From NCBI GenBank assembly GCA_029859185.1, contig JAOUDR010000079.1:1-9203 (forward strand): a stretch of DNA of 9,203 nt. The letters run 5' to 3'. The notes beneath the pieces were generated by a model. That model saw nothing but the letters and a program-made list of their open reading frames with translations. It was not told the origin of the DNA and ran no database searches. The translations under genes were made by a program, and so were the position numbers. Shown piece after piece: positions 1-6,639 of this stretch (position 1 is the stretch's first letter; each line of letters begins with the position of its first letter). Source of the DNA: Gemmatimonadota bacterium (GTDB lineage: Bacteria > Gemmatimonadota > Gemmatimonadetes > Gemmatimonadales > GWC2-71-9).

Positions 1-883
1 AGTGCGTTCGTGCCTCACCGACCGCATCGGCCAGATTCCCGAACGCAATGCCTGCACCGGCCCGTGGCAGGGCTCGCTCGACTTCCAGATCAACTGGCGT
101 CCCACGTTCCTCGGCCTCAATGGTCGACTGGCCCTGTCCGTGGTGACGGTGAACTTCCTCCGGGCCGTGGACGAGCTGTTCCATGGCACCGCGGGGGCCA
201 AGGGCTGGGGACTGAATGCGCGACCGGATCCCACCCTGCTCTACGTGACGGGGTTCAACCCGATCACGCAGGAGTACGCCTATCAGGTGAACGATCGGTT
301 CGGGGCCACCGCCGGATCGGCCACGGCCTTCCGGCCACCGTTCCAGATCGGCTTTCAGGCCCGCTTCACGCTCGGGCCGGATCGCCGCCGGGCAGCGCTC
401 GACGCCATGCGGGGTCGCGGTGGTGGCGGATTCGGTGGGGGGATCGGTGGCGGCCGAGGTGGCGCTGGTCCGGGTGTCGGCGGGTTCGGGCTCCGGGGCG
501 GTGACCAAGGCAATCTCCTGGCACGGCTCGACAGCCTGCTGCCCAACCCCGCCACGCTGGTGCTGGCCCATCGTGATACGCTTGACCTCACCCCCGAGCA
601 GGCCACCCGGATCGAAGCGGTGCGGGAGGCGTTCGACGACCGACAGGCCGATCGCGGGGAACGACTGATGCGGCTGATCGCCGAGCAGGGCGACAACCCG
701 AACGCGGGGCAGCTATTGCCGCTCGTGCAGCCGATTCTCCAGGAAGCCCGCGCCGACATTGCCGCCGTACACTCCGAGGTGCGGGGGATCCTCACCGCTG
801 CCCAATGGGAGCGCCTCCCCGACGACGTGCGGAATCTCCCGCGCCTCCAACGGCGACCGGGACCGCAGGACCGAAACCGGTAG
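1..883 (+). CDS. C-terminal part of a TonB-dependent-type outer-membrane receptor with Gly-rich linker and LTxxQ-like tail (5' end outside window)
   Basis: The reading frame is open from the left edge to TAG at 881-883, giving about 293 visible residues of a larger protein. Residues 1-125 have alternating hydrophobic and polar strands and aromatic/Arg-rich turns as in the end of an outer-membrane beta-barrel, finishing with a strand-like FQIGFQARFTLG. Next comes a Gly-rich linker (about residues 138-170). The last 120 residues are charged and helical, with LTPEQ at 196-200 and LTAAQ at 264-268, the motif pair of the Spy/CpxP (LTxxQ) periplasmic family. A barrel's C-terminus faces the periplasm, so the tail is placed where Spy-like proteins work. 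Assignment to the TonB-dependent receptor family (large barrels of the carboxypeptidase-regulatory-domain type) rests only on the barrel end, since plug and TonB box are not visible. It could be another outer-membrane barrel. The substrate is unknown. Confidence 0.7.
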   Translation, partial: VRSCLTDRIGQIPERNACTGPWQGSLDFQINWRPTFLGLNGRLALSVVTVNFLRAVDELFHGTAGAKGWGLNARPDPTLLYVTGFNPITQEYAYQVNDRFGATAGSATAFRPPFQIGFQARFTLGPDRRRAALDAMRGRGGGGFGGGIGGGRGGAGPGVGGFGLRGGDQGNLLARLDSLLPNPATLVLAHRDTLDLTPEQATRIEAVREAFDDRQADRGERLMRLIAEQGDNPNAGQLLPLVQPILQEARADIAAVHSEVRGILTAAQWERLPDDVRNLPRLQRRPGPQDRNR

Positions 884-1125
884 GCTCCGCACGCACACAG
901 GCAGGAAACCTCCGGACACCATTGGCGTACATTCTCCTGGCGGTCCCTCCCTCACGCACCACAGGAGCAACATCGTGTCCTCGACGTTGTTCGTCATGAC
1001 GGCGTCACCGGCTCCACGCTACGTACGCCACCTGTGAAGATCGGGTCCTTCTGGCGACGTTTCGCCAAGGTCTGGCGGCCGTTTCGGGTCCCGCGCCGGA
1101 ATCCATTCATCCTGAGAGTCTACGC
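884..1125. other. Intergenic region between receptor gene and S46 peptidase
   Basis: This 242-bp gap between two same-strand genes is the likely home of the peptidase promoter. I found no convincing -35/-10 pair: TACATT at 928-933 resembles a -10 box but has no matching -35. A short hairpin (TGGCGA, loop CGTT, TCGCCA) lies at 1052-1067 without a following T-run. CTCCTG at 934-939 can pair with CAGGAG at 962-967. No T-rich terminator for the receptor gene is visible. A doubtful small ORF is listed separately. Confidence 0.6.
975..1037 (+). CDS. Possible 20-residue leader peptide or spurious small ORF
   Basis: GTG at 975 opens a 20-codon frame ending in TGA at 1035-1037 (begins SSTLFVMTAS after the initiator). 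The only support is a good Shine-Dalgarno, AGGAG at 963-967, seven bases upstream. The peptide matches no family I recognise, and it ends 88 bp before the S46 peptidase start. The same AGGAG can pair with CTCCTG at 934-939, so access to the site could be controlled by structure, but this is speculative. Random occurrence is at least as likely in GC-rich DNA. Confidence 0.15.
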   Translation: MSSTLFVMTASPAPRYVRHL

Positions 1126-3294
1126 ATGCGCACACCCCTGATGCTCCGATACCCTGCCCTCGCACCCGTGCTGGCCGCCATCGCTTGTGCGCCGGCGTCC
1201 ACCCCGACGACCCAGGCGCCTGCCCCGGTCGCCCGCGTGGACACCGTGCGCGTGGTGGACACGGTCGCCGCGCGACCCACCGTGCCGGACACGGCCCTGC
1301 AGGCGGGCCGGTTCGACAACGGCAAGATGTGGACGTTCGAGTATCCGCCGCTCGCCTACTTCCGCGAGGCCTACGGGTTCGCACCGGATTCGGCCTGGTT
1401 CCGATCGGCACGGCTGGGCGCCCTCCGGCTCCCGAACTGCACCGCGTCGTTCGTCTCGGCGACCGGACTCGTGCTGACGAACCACCACTGCGCCCGGGAG
1501 AGCGTGGTGGCGGTCACGCGGCCGGGCGAGACACCGCTCGACACCGGGTTCTACGCGGCCACGCTGGCCGACGAGCGGCGGGTGCCGGATCTCTACATCG
1601 ACCAACTGATCGCCATCGAGGACATCAGCGCGGCGCTCGACACCGTCGCCGCCGAGGCGCGCGACGCGGCGACCGAGGCGGTGACCGCGGCCTTGGTCAC
1701 CCGGTTTGGTGGGGACTCGGCCGGGATCGTGGTCGAGACCGTTCCCCTCTGGAACGGAGCGAAGACCTCCGCCTACGTGTTCCGTCGCTTCTCCGACATC
1801 CGCCTCGTCATGGCCCCGGAGCTGCAGCTTGGCTTCTTCGGGGGCGATCCCGACAACTTCACGTACCCGCGTTACGCCCTCGACATGTCGTTCCTCCGTG
1901 TGTACGAAGACGGCGAGCCCTATCGGCCGGAGGTCTACTTCCGGTGGTCAGGGGCCGGGGTGCAGGATGGCGAGCCCGTGTTCGTCATCGGCAATCCCGG
2001 GTCGACGAGCCGACTCCAGACGGTGGCCCAGCTCGAGTACCGGCGTGACGTCGGGGACAAGGCCATTCTCGACTTCTTCGACAGCCACATTGGCGCGATG
2101 GAGGCCTACCGCGCCGAGTTCCCGGTGCAAGCGGAGTCGATCGACATCCGGAACAAGATCTTCGGGCTGTCCAACTCGCAGAAGGCGTACGGCGGGATCC
2201 TGCGCGGCCTGCAGGACCCGGTCATCATGGCACGCCGCCAGGATGCCGACGACCGCTTCAAGGCGGCGATCGCGCGCGACCCCGCGCTCCAGTCGCAGTA
2301 CGGCTCCCTGTTCGACCGCATCGCCCAGGTGCAACAGCAGAAGACGCGGTATGCCGCCGACGTGCGCGCCTTCGCCGGTCTCGGAGCGCCGGACTGGACC
2401 CCGGCGGTGCTCCTGCGTGGGATATGGGCATTCCAGCACCAGAATGCGCGCCGCGGAGGAGCCCCCGCCGGCGCGCTCAGCGGCCTGGAACAGCGGCTCG
2501 CGGGCGTGGGGCAACAGCCCATCGGCCTGCAGGAGCGTCTGCTTGCCGCCCGGCTCGGTGACATCCAACGTGCCTATGGCGACACCAGCGCGTTCGTCCG
2601 GCAGCTGCTTGGTGGGGCAACGCCCGCCGAGCGGGCACGCACGATCGTGACGCAGTCGGTCCTCGCGGACTCAGCACAGGCGGTTGCCGCACTCAGCAGC
2701 GGGACCGTCGCGGACACCGATCCCGGTGTCGTCCTCGCCTCGACGGTGATGGCCCGCTACTTCGCCTATCAGCAGGGATCCAGTCCACTGGACGACGACG
2801 AAACCGCCCTGGCATCCGAGATCGGGCGCGCGCACTTCGCGGTCTACGGCGCAACCATGCCACCGGATGCCACGTTCTCGCTCCGCATCGCCGACGGCGT
2901 CGTGCGGGGCTACGAGTACAACGGTACACGAGCGCCGGTGTTCACCACCTTCTTCGGGCTGTACGACCGGCACCGCTCGTTCGCGGGACTGCCGGACTGG
3001 CAACTCCCAGCCCGCTGGCTGAAGCCGACCGCCGAATTCGACCTCGGGACACCGCTCAACTTCGTGGCGACCGCGGACATCATTGGCGGCAACTCGGGGT
3101 CCCCCGTCCTGAACCAGAAGCTCGAGCTGGTGGGAGTGGCGTTCGACGGCAACATCGAGAGCTTGCCCGGCGACTTCATCTACCTTCCGGAAAAGAACCG
3201 GATGGTCGCAACGGATGCCCGCGGGATGCTGGAAGCGTTGCGCGACATGTACCGCGCGACACGGCTCGTCCGGGAGTTGACGGGTACGCGCTAG
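1126..3294 (+). CDS. S46 family serine dipeptidyl-peptidase (DPP7-like), putative lipoprotein
   Basis: This 722-residue protein has the usual length of family S46, exopeptidases that release dipeptides from oligopeptide N-termini in the cell envelope. The chymotrypsin-like triad is visible: His121 in GLVLTNHHC, Asp253 in NFTYPRYALDMSF, and Ser657 in GGNSGSPV. Between them is the long helical insert that forms the S46 cap (roughly residues 310-560). Gly675, 18 residues after the catalytic Ser in VAFDGN, sits where DPP7-type enzymes have Gly and acidic-specific DPP11 has Arg, so hydrophobic P1 preference is inferred. The N-terminus is a short signal ending in LAAIA before Cys21, an acceptable lipobox, followed by a Thr/Pro/Ala-rich spacer, so outer-membrane anchoring is likely. 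The ATG at 1126 is preceded by a weak GAGAG at 1114-1118. The next ATG (1141) has no ribosome site and would shorten the signal. It appears to be transcribed alone and converges with the operon to the right. Confidence 0.93.
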   Translation: MRTPLMLRYPALAPVLAAIACAPASTPTTQAPAPVARVDTVRVVDTVAARPTVPDTALQAGRFDNGKMWTFEYPPLAYFREAYGFAPDSAWFRSARLGALRLPNCTASFVSATGLVLTNHHCARESVVAVTRPGETPLDTGFYAATLADERRVPDLYIDQLIAIEDISAALDTVAAEARDAATEAVTAALVTRFGGDSAGIVVETVPLWNGAKTSAYVFRRFSDIRLVMAPELQLGFFGGDPDNFTYPRYALDMSFLRVYEDGEPYRPEVYFRWSGAGVQDGEPVFVIGNPGSTSRLQTVAQLEYRRDVGDKAILDFFDSHIGAMEAYRAEFPVQAESIDIRNKIFGLSNSQKAYGGILRGLQDPVIMARRQDADDRFKAAIARDPALQSQYGSLFDRIAQVQQQKTRYAADVRAFAGLGAPDWTPAVLLRGIWAFQHQNARRGGAPAGALSGLEQRLAGVGQQPIGLQERLLAARLGDIQRAYGDTSAFVRQLLGGATPAERARTIVTQSVLADSAQAVAALSSGTVADTDPGVVLASTVMARYFAYQQGSSPLDDDETALASEIGRAHFAVYGATMPPDATFSLRIADGVVRGYEYNGTRAPVFTTFFGLYDRHRSFAGLPDWQLPARWLKPTAEFDLGTPLNFVATADIIGGNSGSPVLNQKLELVGVAFDGNIESLPGDFIYLPEKNRMVATDARGMLEALRDMYRATRLVRELTGTR

Positions 3295-3315
3295 CGTAAC
3301 CCAATACCTCCTCGT

Positions 3316-3349
3316 GGAGTGCGCCGGCGAGCAACCGCCGGGGCACTCC
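3316..3349. terminator. Strong hairpin between convergent genes, probable bidirectional terminator
   Basis: Arms 3316-3329 and 3336-3349 are inverted repeats of 14 bp with one mismatch (G3323/G3342) and a 6-base loop AGCAAC. It starts 21 bp after the peptidase stop and lies 62 bp past the DUF1080 stop on the other strand, the expected place for a shared terminator. Neither side has a T-run, so it is not a textbook intrinsic terminator. It may act with Rho or as an RNA 3'-end stabiliser. Confidence 0.6.
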
Positions 3350-3411
3350 CGGGGATGGTGTGCGCTACGGCAGCTGTCGCGGACGCCCCTTCCCTCGACG
3401 AAACCTGCTCC

Positions 3412-4071
3412 CTAGGGCAACGCCTCGACGAAGATGTTGCGGAAGGACACCGGACTGCGGTCGTCGTGATTCTGCAGGCCGATGTATCCTCGTGCCGCGA
3501 AATCGGTCACCTTGCCGCGCGGTTCGGCTTCCCAATCGACGACCGTCGTGCCGTTCAGCTGTATCGTGATCCGGCTGCCGCGGAACGTGATGCGGTAGTG
3601 GTTCCACTCCCCCGGCGGCTTGGAGGCGGCGCGGGTGGGAGCTTCGGCGTCGTAGATGGCACCGGTCGCGTGGATGCCCTCGCTGGCATCGTCGATCTGG
3701 ACCTCGAAGCTGTGATAGATATAGTCGTCGCTCGTGGGTACGCCGGGCACGCGCACGAACACGCCGGAGTTGGTGTTGACATCGGCGCACTTGAACTCGA
3801 GCTCGAGTACGAAGTCCCCGTACGCCTGTGCCGAGTACCAGAAGAGTCCCATGCCGCCGTGCGACGTGAGTACGCCGGTCGCGGGATCGAGATCGAAATA
3901 GCCTGGCCCGTAGTGGTTCCACCCGTGCTTGGAGAACCGACCGTCCGACTCGCGCAGGATCCGCTCGAACCCCGCCGGGGCACCGCCCTCCTGCTGGGCC
4001 GCACAATTCACCGTCATCGGCACGACTCCCAGGATGAATCCCAGCGCCGCCATGGCGCGATACGCTCGCAT
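3412..4071 (-). CDS. Exported DUF1080 protein (3-keto-disaccharide hydrolase family)
   Basis: The 219-residue product has a signal peptide (Arg2/Arg5, hydrophobic stretch 7-22) and then a single lectin-like DUF1080 domain (about 33-218). Family landmarks are the SGVFVRV strand near 102-108, FEVQIDD at 122-128, TGAIYD at 136-141, GEWNHYRI at 154-161, LNG at 172-174, and the closing IGLQNHDDRSPVSFRNI. Pfam describes this family as 3-keto-disaccharide hydrolase; members act on glycosides oxidised at C3, typically beside Gfo/Idh/MocA oxidoreductases, as here. Cys23 follows the signal, but Asn at -1 is a poor lipobox, so it may be either a lipoprotein or soluble after signal peptidase I cleavage. 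The ATG overlaps the upstream oxidoreductase stop (TGATG) and has only a weak G-rich upstream stretch, which suggests translational coupling. It is the last gene of the operon. The substrate is inferred from the family only. Confidence 0.88.
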   Translation of the reverse strand: MRAYRAMAALGFILGVVPMTVNCAAQQEGGAPAGFERILRESDGRFSKHGWNHYGPGYFDLDPATGVLTSHGGMGLFWYSAQAYGDFVLELEFKCADVNTNSGVFVRVPGVPTSDDYIYHSFEVQIDDASEGIHATGAIYDAEAPTRAASKPPGEWNHYRITFRGSRITIQLNGTTVVDWEAEPRGKVTDFAARGYIGLQNHDDRSPVSFRNIFVEALP

Positions 4072-5330
4072 CACTGCCCCCGTTTTTCTGCTGGGTTCCA
4101 TGCGCCGCGCGCCACGGCGGGCACGAACGACTCCAAGCCCGGCGGTGGGAACGGCACCGTCTGTTCCCGTTCCGCACTCATATACGCGGTCATGAGGAGC
4201 TCCGCCACCGCGACCCCGTCGTCGAAGTTCTCCTCCGGCCGGCGCCCCGCGAGGAAGGCCTCGACCATGTGCCGGTTCTCGGCCACGTAACCGTACTCGG
4301 CCTCTTCGTCGCTGAGCACCGGCATCAGCCCCTGCTCCGCGTTCTGCTTCTCCACCAAGTCCTCCCCGGCCCTGCCCTGAACGGCACGACTGAAGAAGAT
4401 CCGGGGGCCGGCATCGAGCGAGTTCACGGAGAGCGAGTACTCCGGCCCCAGCAATTCCATGCTCAGGCGCAGCCCCGCCCCGACGAAGCACCAGGACGTC
4501 GTGGCCTCGACGATGCGCTCCCCGCCGTCGGCCGCCCGGTAGGAGACCAGCGCCCGCGCGAAGTCCTCCGACGGACGTTTGCGGTAGTCGGTCTTGCCGC
4601 CGCTCCGCTCGGCGAGCTGGGCCGCGTAGTGCGGCTGCTGCCACTTGAGGCAGGCGGCGTGCGCGGAGACCTTGACCGGCGTCAGCACGTCCCGCGGCTC
4701 GCCCGGCGGCGTGAGCAAGAACCGCGCGACCTCGACCGAGTGGCACATCATGTCGTTGAGCACCCCACCGCCCTGGAGTGCGCCCTCCCAGAACCACGGC
4801 ATGTGCGGCCCGCTGTGCTCCTCGGCGGCGCGGGCCAGATAGGGCGGTCCCGTCAGCGAGGCGCCGCGGCTCCAGAGGATCCCCTTCCCACGCGTGATGG
4901 CCGGCGCGAAGACCTGGTTCTCGAGGTAGCCGTCCAGCAGCCCCGCCTTGCGAGCGAGGTCCCGGACGCGCCGTGCCTCGGCGGCGGTCCGTCCCAGCGG
5001 TTTCTCGCACGCGACCCCGATCAACGTGCCCTTCCCGCCGTCGATCGCCGCGACGATCTCCTCCATGATCGCGACCCGCGTGAAGTTTGGTGCGCAGATC
5101 CACAGGGCGTCGATGGTCGGGTCAGCGACCATTTCCGTGACGGAACCGTACACCTTCGCGTCCCCCACGCCGATAGTCCGCGCCAGCGCGGCCGCTTCCT
5201 CGGCGCTCTCCCGGCTCCGGCTCATGACGCCAAGGACGTCGGCATGGCGCACCCCGACCCAGGAGCGAATGTGGAATTTGGCAACGAAGCCGCCGCCGAC
5301 GAATCCGACTCCTAACCTCTTCCCTGCCAT
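4071..5330 (-). CDS. Cytoplasmic Gfo/Idh/MocA family NAD(P)-dependent oxidoreductase
   Basis: This 419-residue protein starts directly with a Rossmann fold: GVGFVGGGFVAKFH (residues 7-20) binds the dinucleotide, WICAPNF (77-83) is the fourth-strand motif, and CEKPL carries the canonical EKP with catalytic Lys110. GGGVLNDMMCHSVEVARFLL (187-206) holds the Asp193/His197 pair equivalent to the family's D-x-x-x-H active-site motif. The C-terminal half is the alpha/beta substrate domain and ends with the usual AENRHMVEAFLAGRRPEE helix. No signal peptide is present, so it acts in the cytoplasm, oxidising or reducing a sugar or keto-sugar. The start at ATG 5330 is chosen because it gives a Rossmann fold at residue 7 and follows AAAGGTGG (5339-5346) by 8 bp. 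Longer frames upstream would overlap the permease gene. Its stop overlaps the DUF1080 start. The exact substrate cannot be read from the sequence. Confidence 0.9.
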   Translation of the reverse strand: MAGKRLGVGFVGGGFVAKFHIRSWVGVRHADVLGVMSRSRESAEEAAALARTIGVGDAKVYGSVTEMVADPTIDALWICAPNFTRVAIMEEIVAAIDGGKGTLIGVACEKPLGRTAAEARRVRDLARKAGLLDGYLENQVFAPAITRGKGILWSRGASLTGPPYLARAAEEHSGPHMPWFWEGALQGGGVLNDMMCHSVEVARFLLTPPGEPRDVLTPVKVSAHAACLKWQQPHYAAQLAERSGGKTDYRKRPSEDFARALVSYRAADGGERIVEATTSWCFVGAGLRLSMELLGPEYSLSVNSLDAGPRIFFSRAVQGRAGEDLVEKQNAEQGLMPVLSDEEAEYGYVAENRHMVEAFLAGRRPEENFDDGVAVAELLMTAYMSAEREQTVPFPPPGLESFVPAVARGAWNPAEKRGQ

Positions 5331-5338
5331 GCCCACAG

Positions 5339-5346
5339 CCACCTTT
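5339..5346 (-). promoter_or_regulatory. Ribosome binding site deciding the cytoplasmic oxidoreductase start
   Basis: On the minus strand AAAGGTGG lies 8 bp before the ATG at 5330, within the 43-bp gap after the permease stop. It supports this start over the in-frame GTG codons at 5342 and 5336, which overlap or abut the site, and over longer extensions into the permease gene. Confidence 0.6.
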
Positions 5347-5373
5347 CGCCGCCTGGAGTCCTTGCCTTCGTGC

Positions 5374-6639
5374 CTACGTCCCCGCGCTCGCGCTGCCGAC
5401 GCCACCGGCGTCTGTGGCCCGGTGCCGATCGACCCGGTCGTTGAAGAGCAGGGCAAAGCCGACCATGATCACCGCGGCAAACGCCGCCGGAACGAGCCAG
5501 AACTGTCGCCACTGGGCAAGCGTCAGCGCGTCCGAGCCGCCCAGGAAGGCGTTGAACAGGTTGCCCGCCGCCTGGGCGCCGATCAGCATGCCCAGCCCGT
5601 AGGTCACGAGCACCAGCATCCCCTGCGCCTGCCCACGAATGGCGGGCGTCGACTTCTTGTCGACGTAGATCTGCCCCGTGACGAAGAAGAAATCGTAGCA
5701 GATCCCGTGCAGCAGGATGCCGATGATGATCATCCAATACACTTCGTTGGGCGCCGCGAGAGCGAAGAACACGTAGCGGAGCGTCCACGCTCCCATGCCG
5801 GCAACAAGCATCCACTTCACGCCGAGACGGATGAAGAACATCGGCATCAGGAGCATGAAGACCACCTCGGACATCTGCCCGAGCGTCTGCGTACCCGCGA
5901 TGTTCTGGAAACCCGTCGCGCCGAGAAAGAGCTGGGTGAAGTTGTAGTACGCCGCGAGCGGGATCGAGATGAGCAACGAGGCACCGAGGAAGACGTAGAA
6001 TGGTCTACTGCCCAGTGCCTTGAGCGCGTCGAGTCCGAGGATACTGCGGGGTGATACCTTCTCGCCCATGGCCGGAGGCGGCGTGTGCGGCAGTGAGAAG
6101 CTGTACAATCCCAACACGCCGCTCGTCACGGCGGCCGTGTAGAGTGGCAGCGACGTCTGCTCGGGCAGGTCCCCGCCCGTCACGAACAGTTTCAGCACCA
6201 GGCTGACGAACAGACCCGCAACGATCCAGCCGATCGTACCGAACACCCGGATGAGCGGAAAGTGCTTCTCCTGGTCGGCGATGTTGTGGAACGCGAGCGA
6301 GTTCGCCAGGCCAAGGGTCGGCATGAAGCAGAGGTTGTAGAGCAGCAGCAGCAGCACGAACACTACCGGTGCACCGCTGAATTGCGGGACGGCCAACAGG
6401 ACCAGGGCGCCGAGGAGGTGTAGCACCCCCAGCACCTTCTCGGTCGAGAAGTAGCGATCGGCCACCAGCCCCAGAAAGAACGGCGCCGCGATGGCCGCGA
6501 TGGGATTGACGGTGAAGGGCCAGTGCGTCAGGTGGCCCATGCCCTCAGCCGTCATGTAGACGGCGATGGACGTGTACCACGCCCCCCAGACGAAGAACTG
6601 GAGGAACATCATGATCCCGAGGCGGACGTTCGTGCTCAC
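5374..6639 (-). CDS. NupG-type MFS permease (nucleoside:H+ symporter family), probable sugar or glycoside importer
   Basis: The 421-residue inner-membrane protein has about 12 hydrophobic segments (roughly 8-28, 45-60, 68-86, 90-110, 131-152, 165-184, 213-232, 256-273, 275-295, 298-320, 338-360, 380-400). The N-terminal MFLQFFVWGAWYTS, the GLVADRYFSTEKVLG loop (57-71) and HGICYDFFFVTGQIYVD (311-327) are hallmarks of the nucleoside H+-symport MFS family. Homologues in sugar-catabolic clusters beside Gfo/Idh/MocA genes are probably not nucleoside transporters, so import of a sugar, keto-sugar or glycoside is inferred here. The GTG start at 6639 shares four bases with the stop of the preceding oxidoreductase (GTGA) and follows GGAG at 6646-6649. 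An open frame continues upstream but would lie wholly inside that gene. The C-terminal tail (about 402-421) is a short hydrophilic cytoplasmic segment. Confidence 0.9.
   Translation of the reverse strand: MSTNVRLGIMMFLQFFVWGAWYTSIAVYMTAEGMGHLTHWPFTVNPIAAIAAPFFLGLVADRYFSTEKVLGVLHLLGALVLLAVPQFSGAPVVFVLLLLLYNLCFMPTLGLANSLAFHNIADQEKHFPLIRVFGTIGWIVAGLFVSLVLKLFVTGGDLPEQTSLPLYTAAVTSGVLGLYSFSLPHTPPPAMGEKVSPRSILGLDALKALGSRPFYVFLGASLLISIPLAAYYNFTQLFLGATGFQNIAGTQTLGQMSEVVFMLLMPMFFIRLGVKWMLVAGMGAWTLRYVFFALAAPNEVYWMIIIGILLHGICYDFFFVTGQIYVDKKSTPAIRGQAQGMLVLVTYGLGMLIGAQAAGNLFNAFLGGSDALTLAQWRQFWLVPAAFAAVIMVGFALLFNDRVDRHRATDAGGVGSASAGT

Noticed and set aside
411..510. GGTGGC-rich stretch as a DNA repeat
   Set aside because: It is irregular and in frame, encoding a Gly-rich linker; no exact repeat unit could be defined.
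905..933. Possible sigma-70 promoter with TACATT as -10
   Set aside because: No -35-like hexamer at proper spacing, and only 4 of 6 matches in the -10.
3319..4290. Long open frame on the + strand (323 codons) opposite the DUF1080 and oxidoreductase genes
   Set aside because: It lies antisense to genes with clear family motifs, its translation has no recognisable domain, and high GC content makes such shadow frames common.
4072..5103. Upstream extension of the DUF1080 frame to 563 codons, a possible fusion
   Set aside because: The extra N-terminal part is an out-of-frame reading of the oxidoreductase gene. The signal peptide at Met 4071 marks the real start.
5331..5456. Longer start for the cytoplasmic oxidoreductase
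   Set aside because: It runs into the end of the permease gene and adds an Arg-rich non-homologous stretch before a Rossmann fold that normally begins near the N-terminus.
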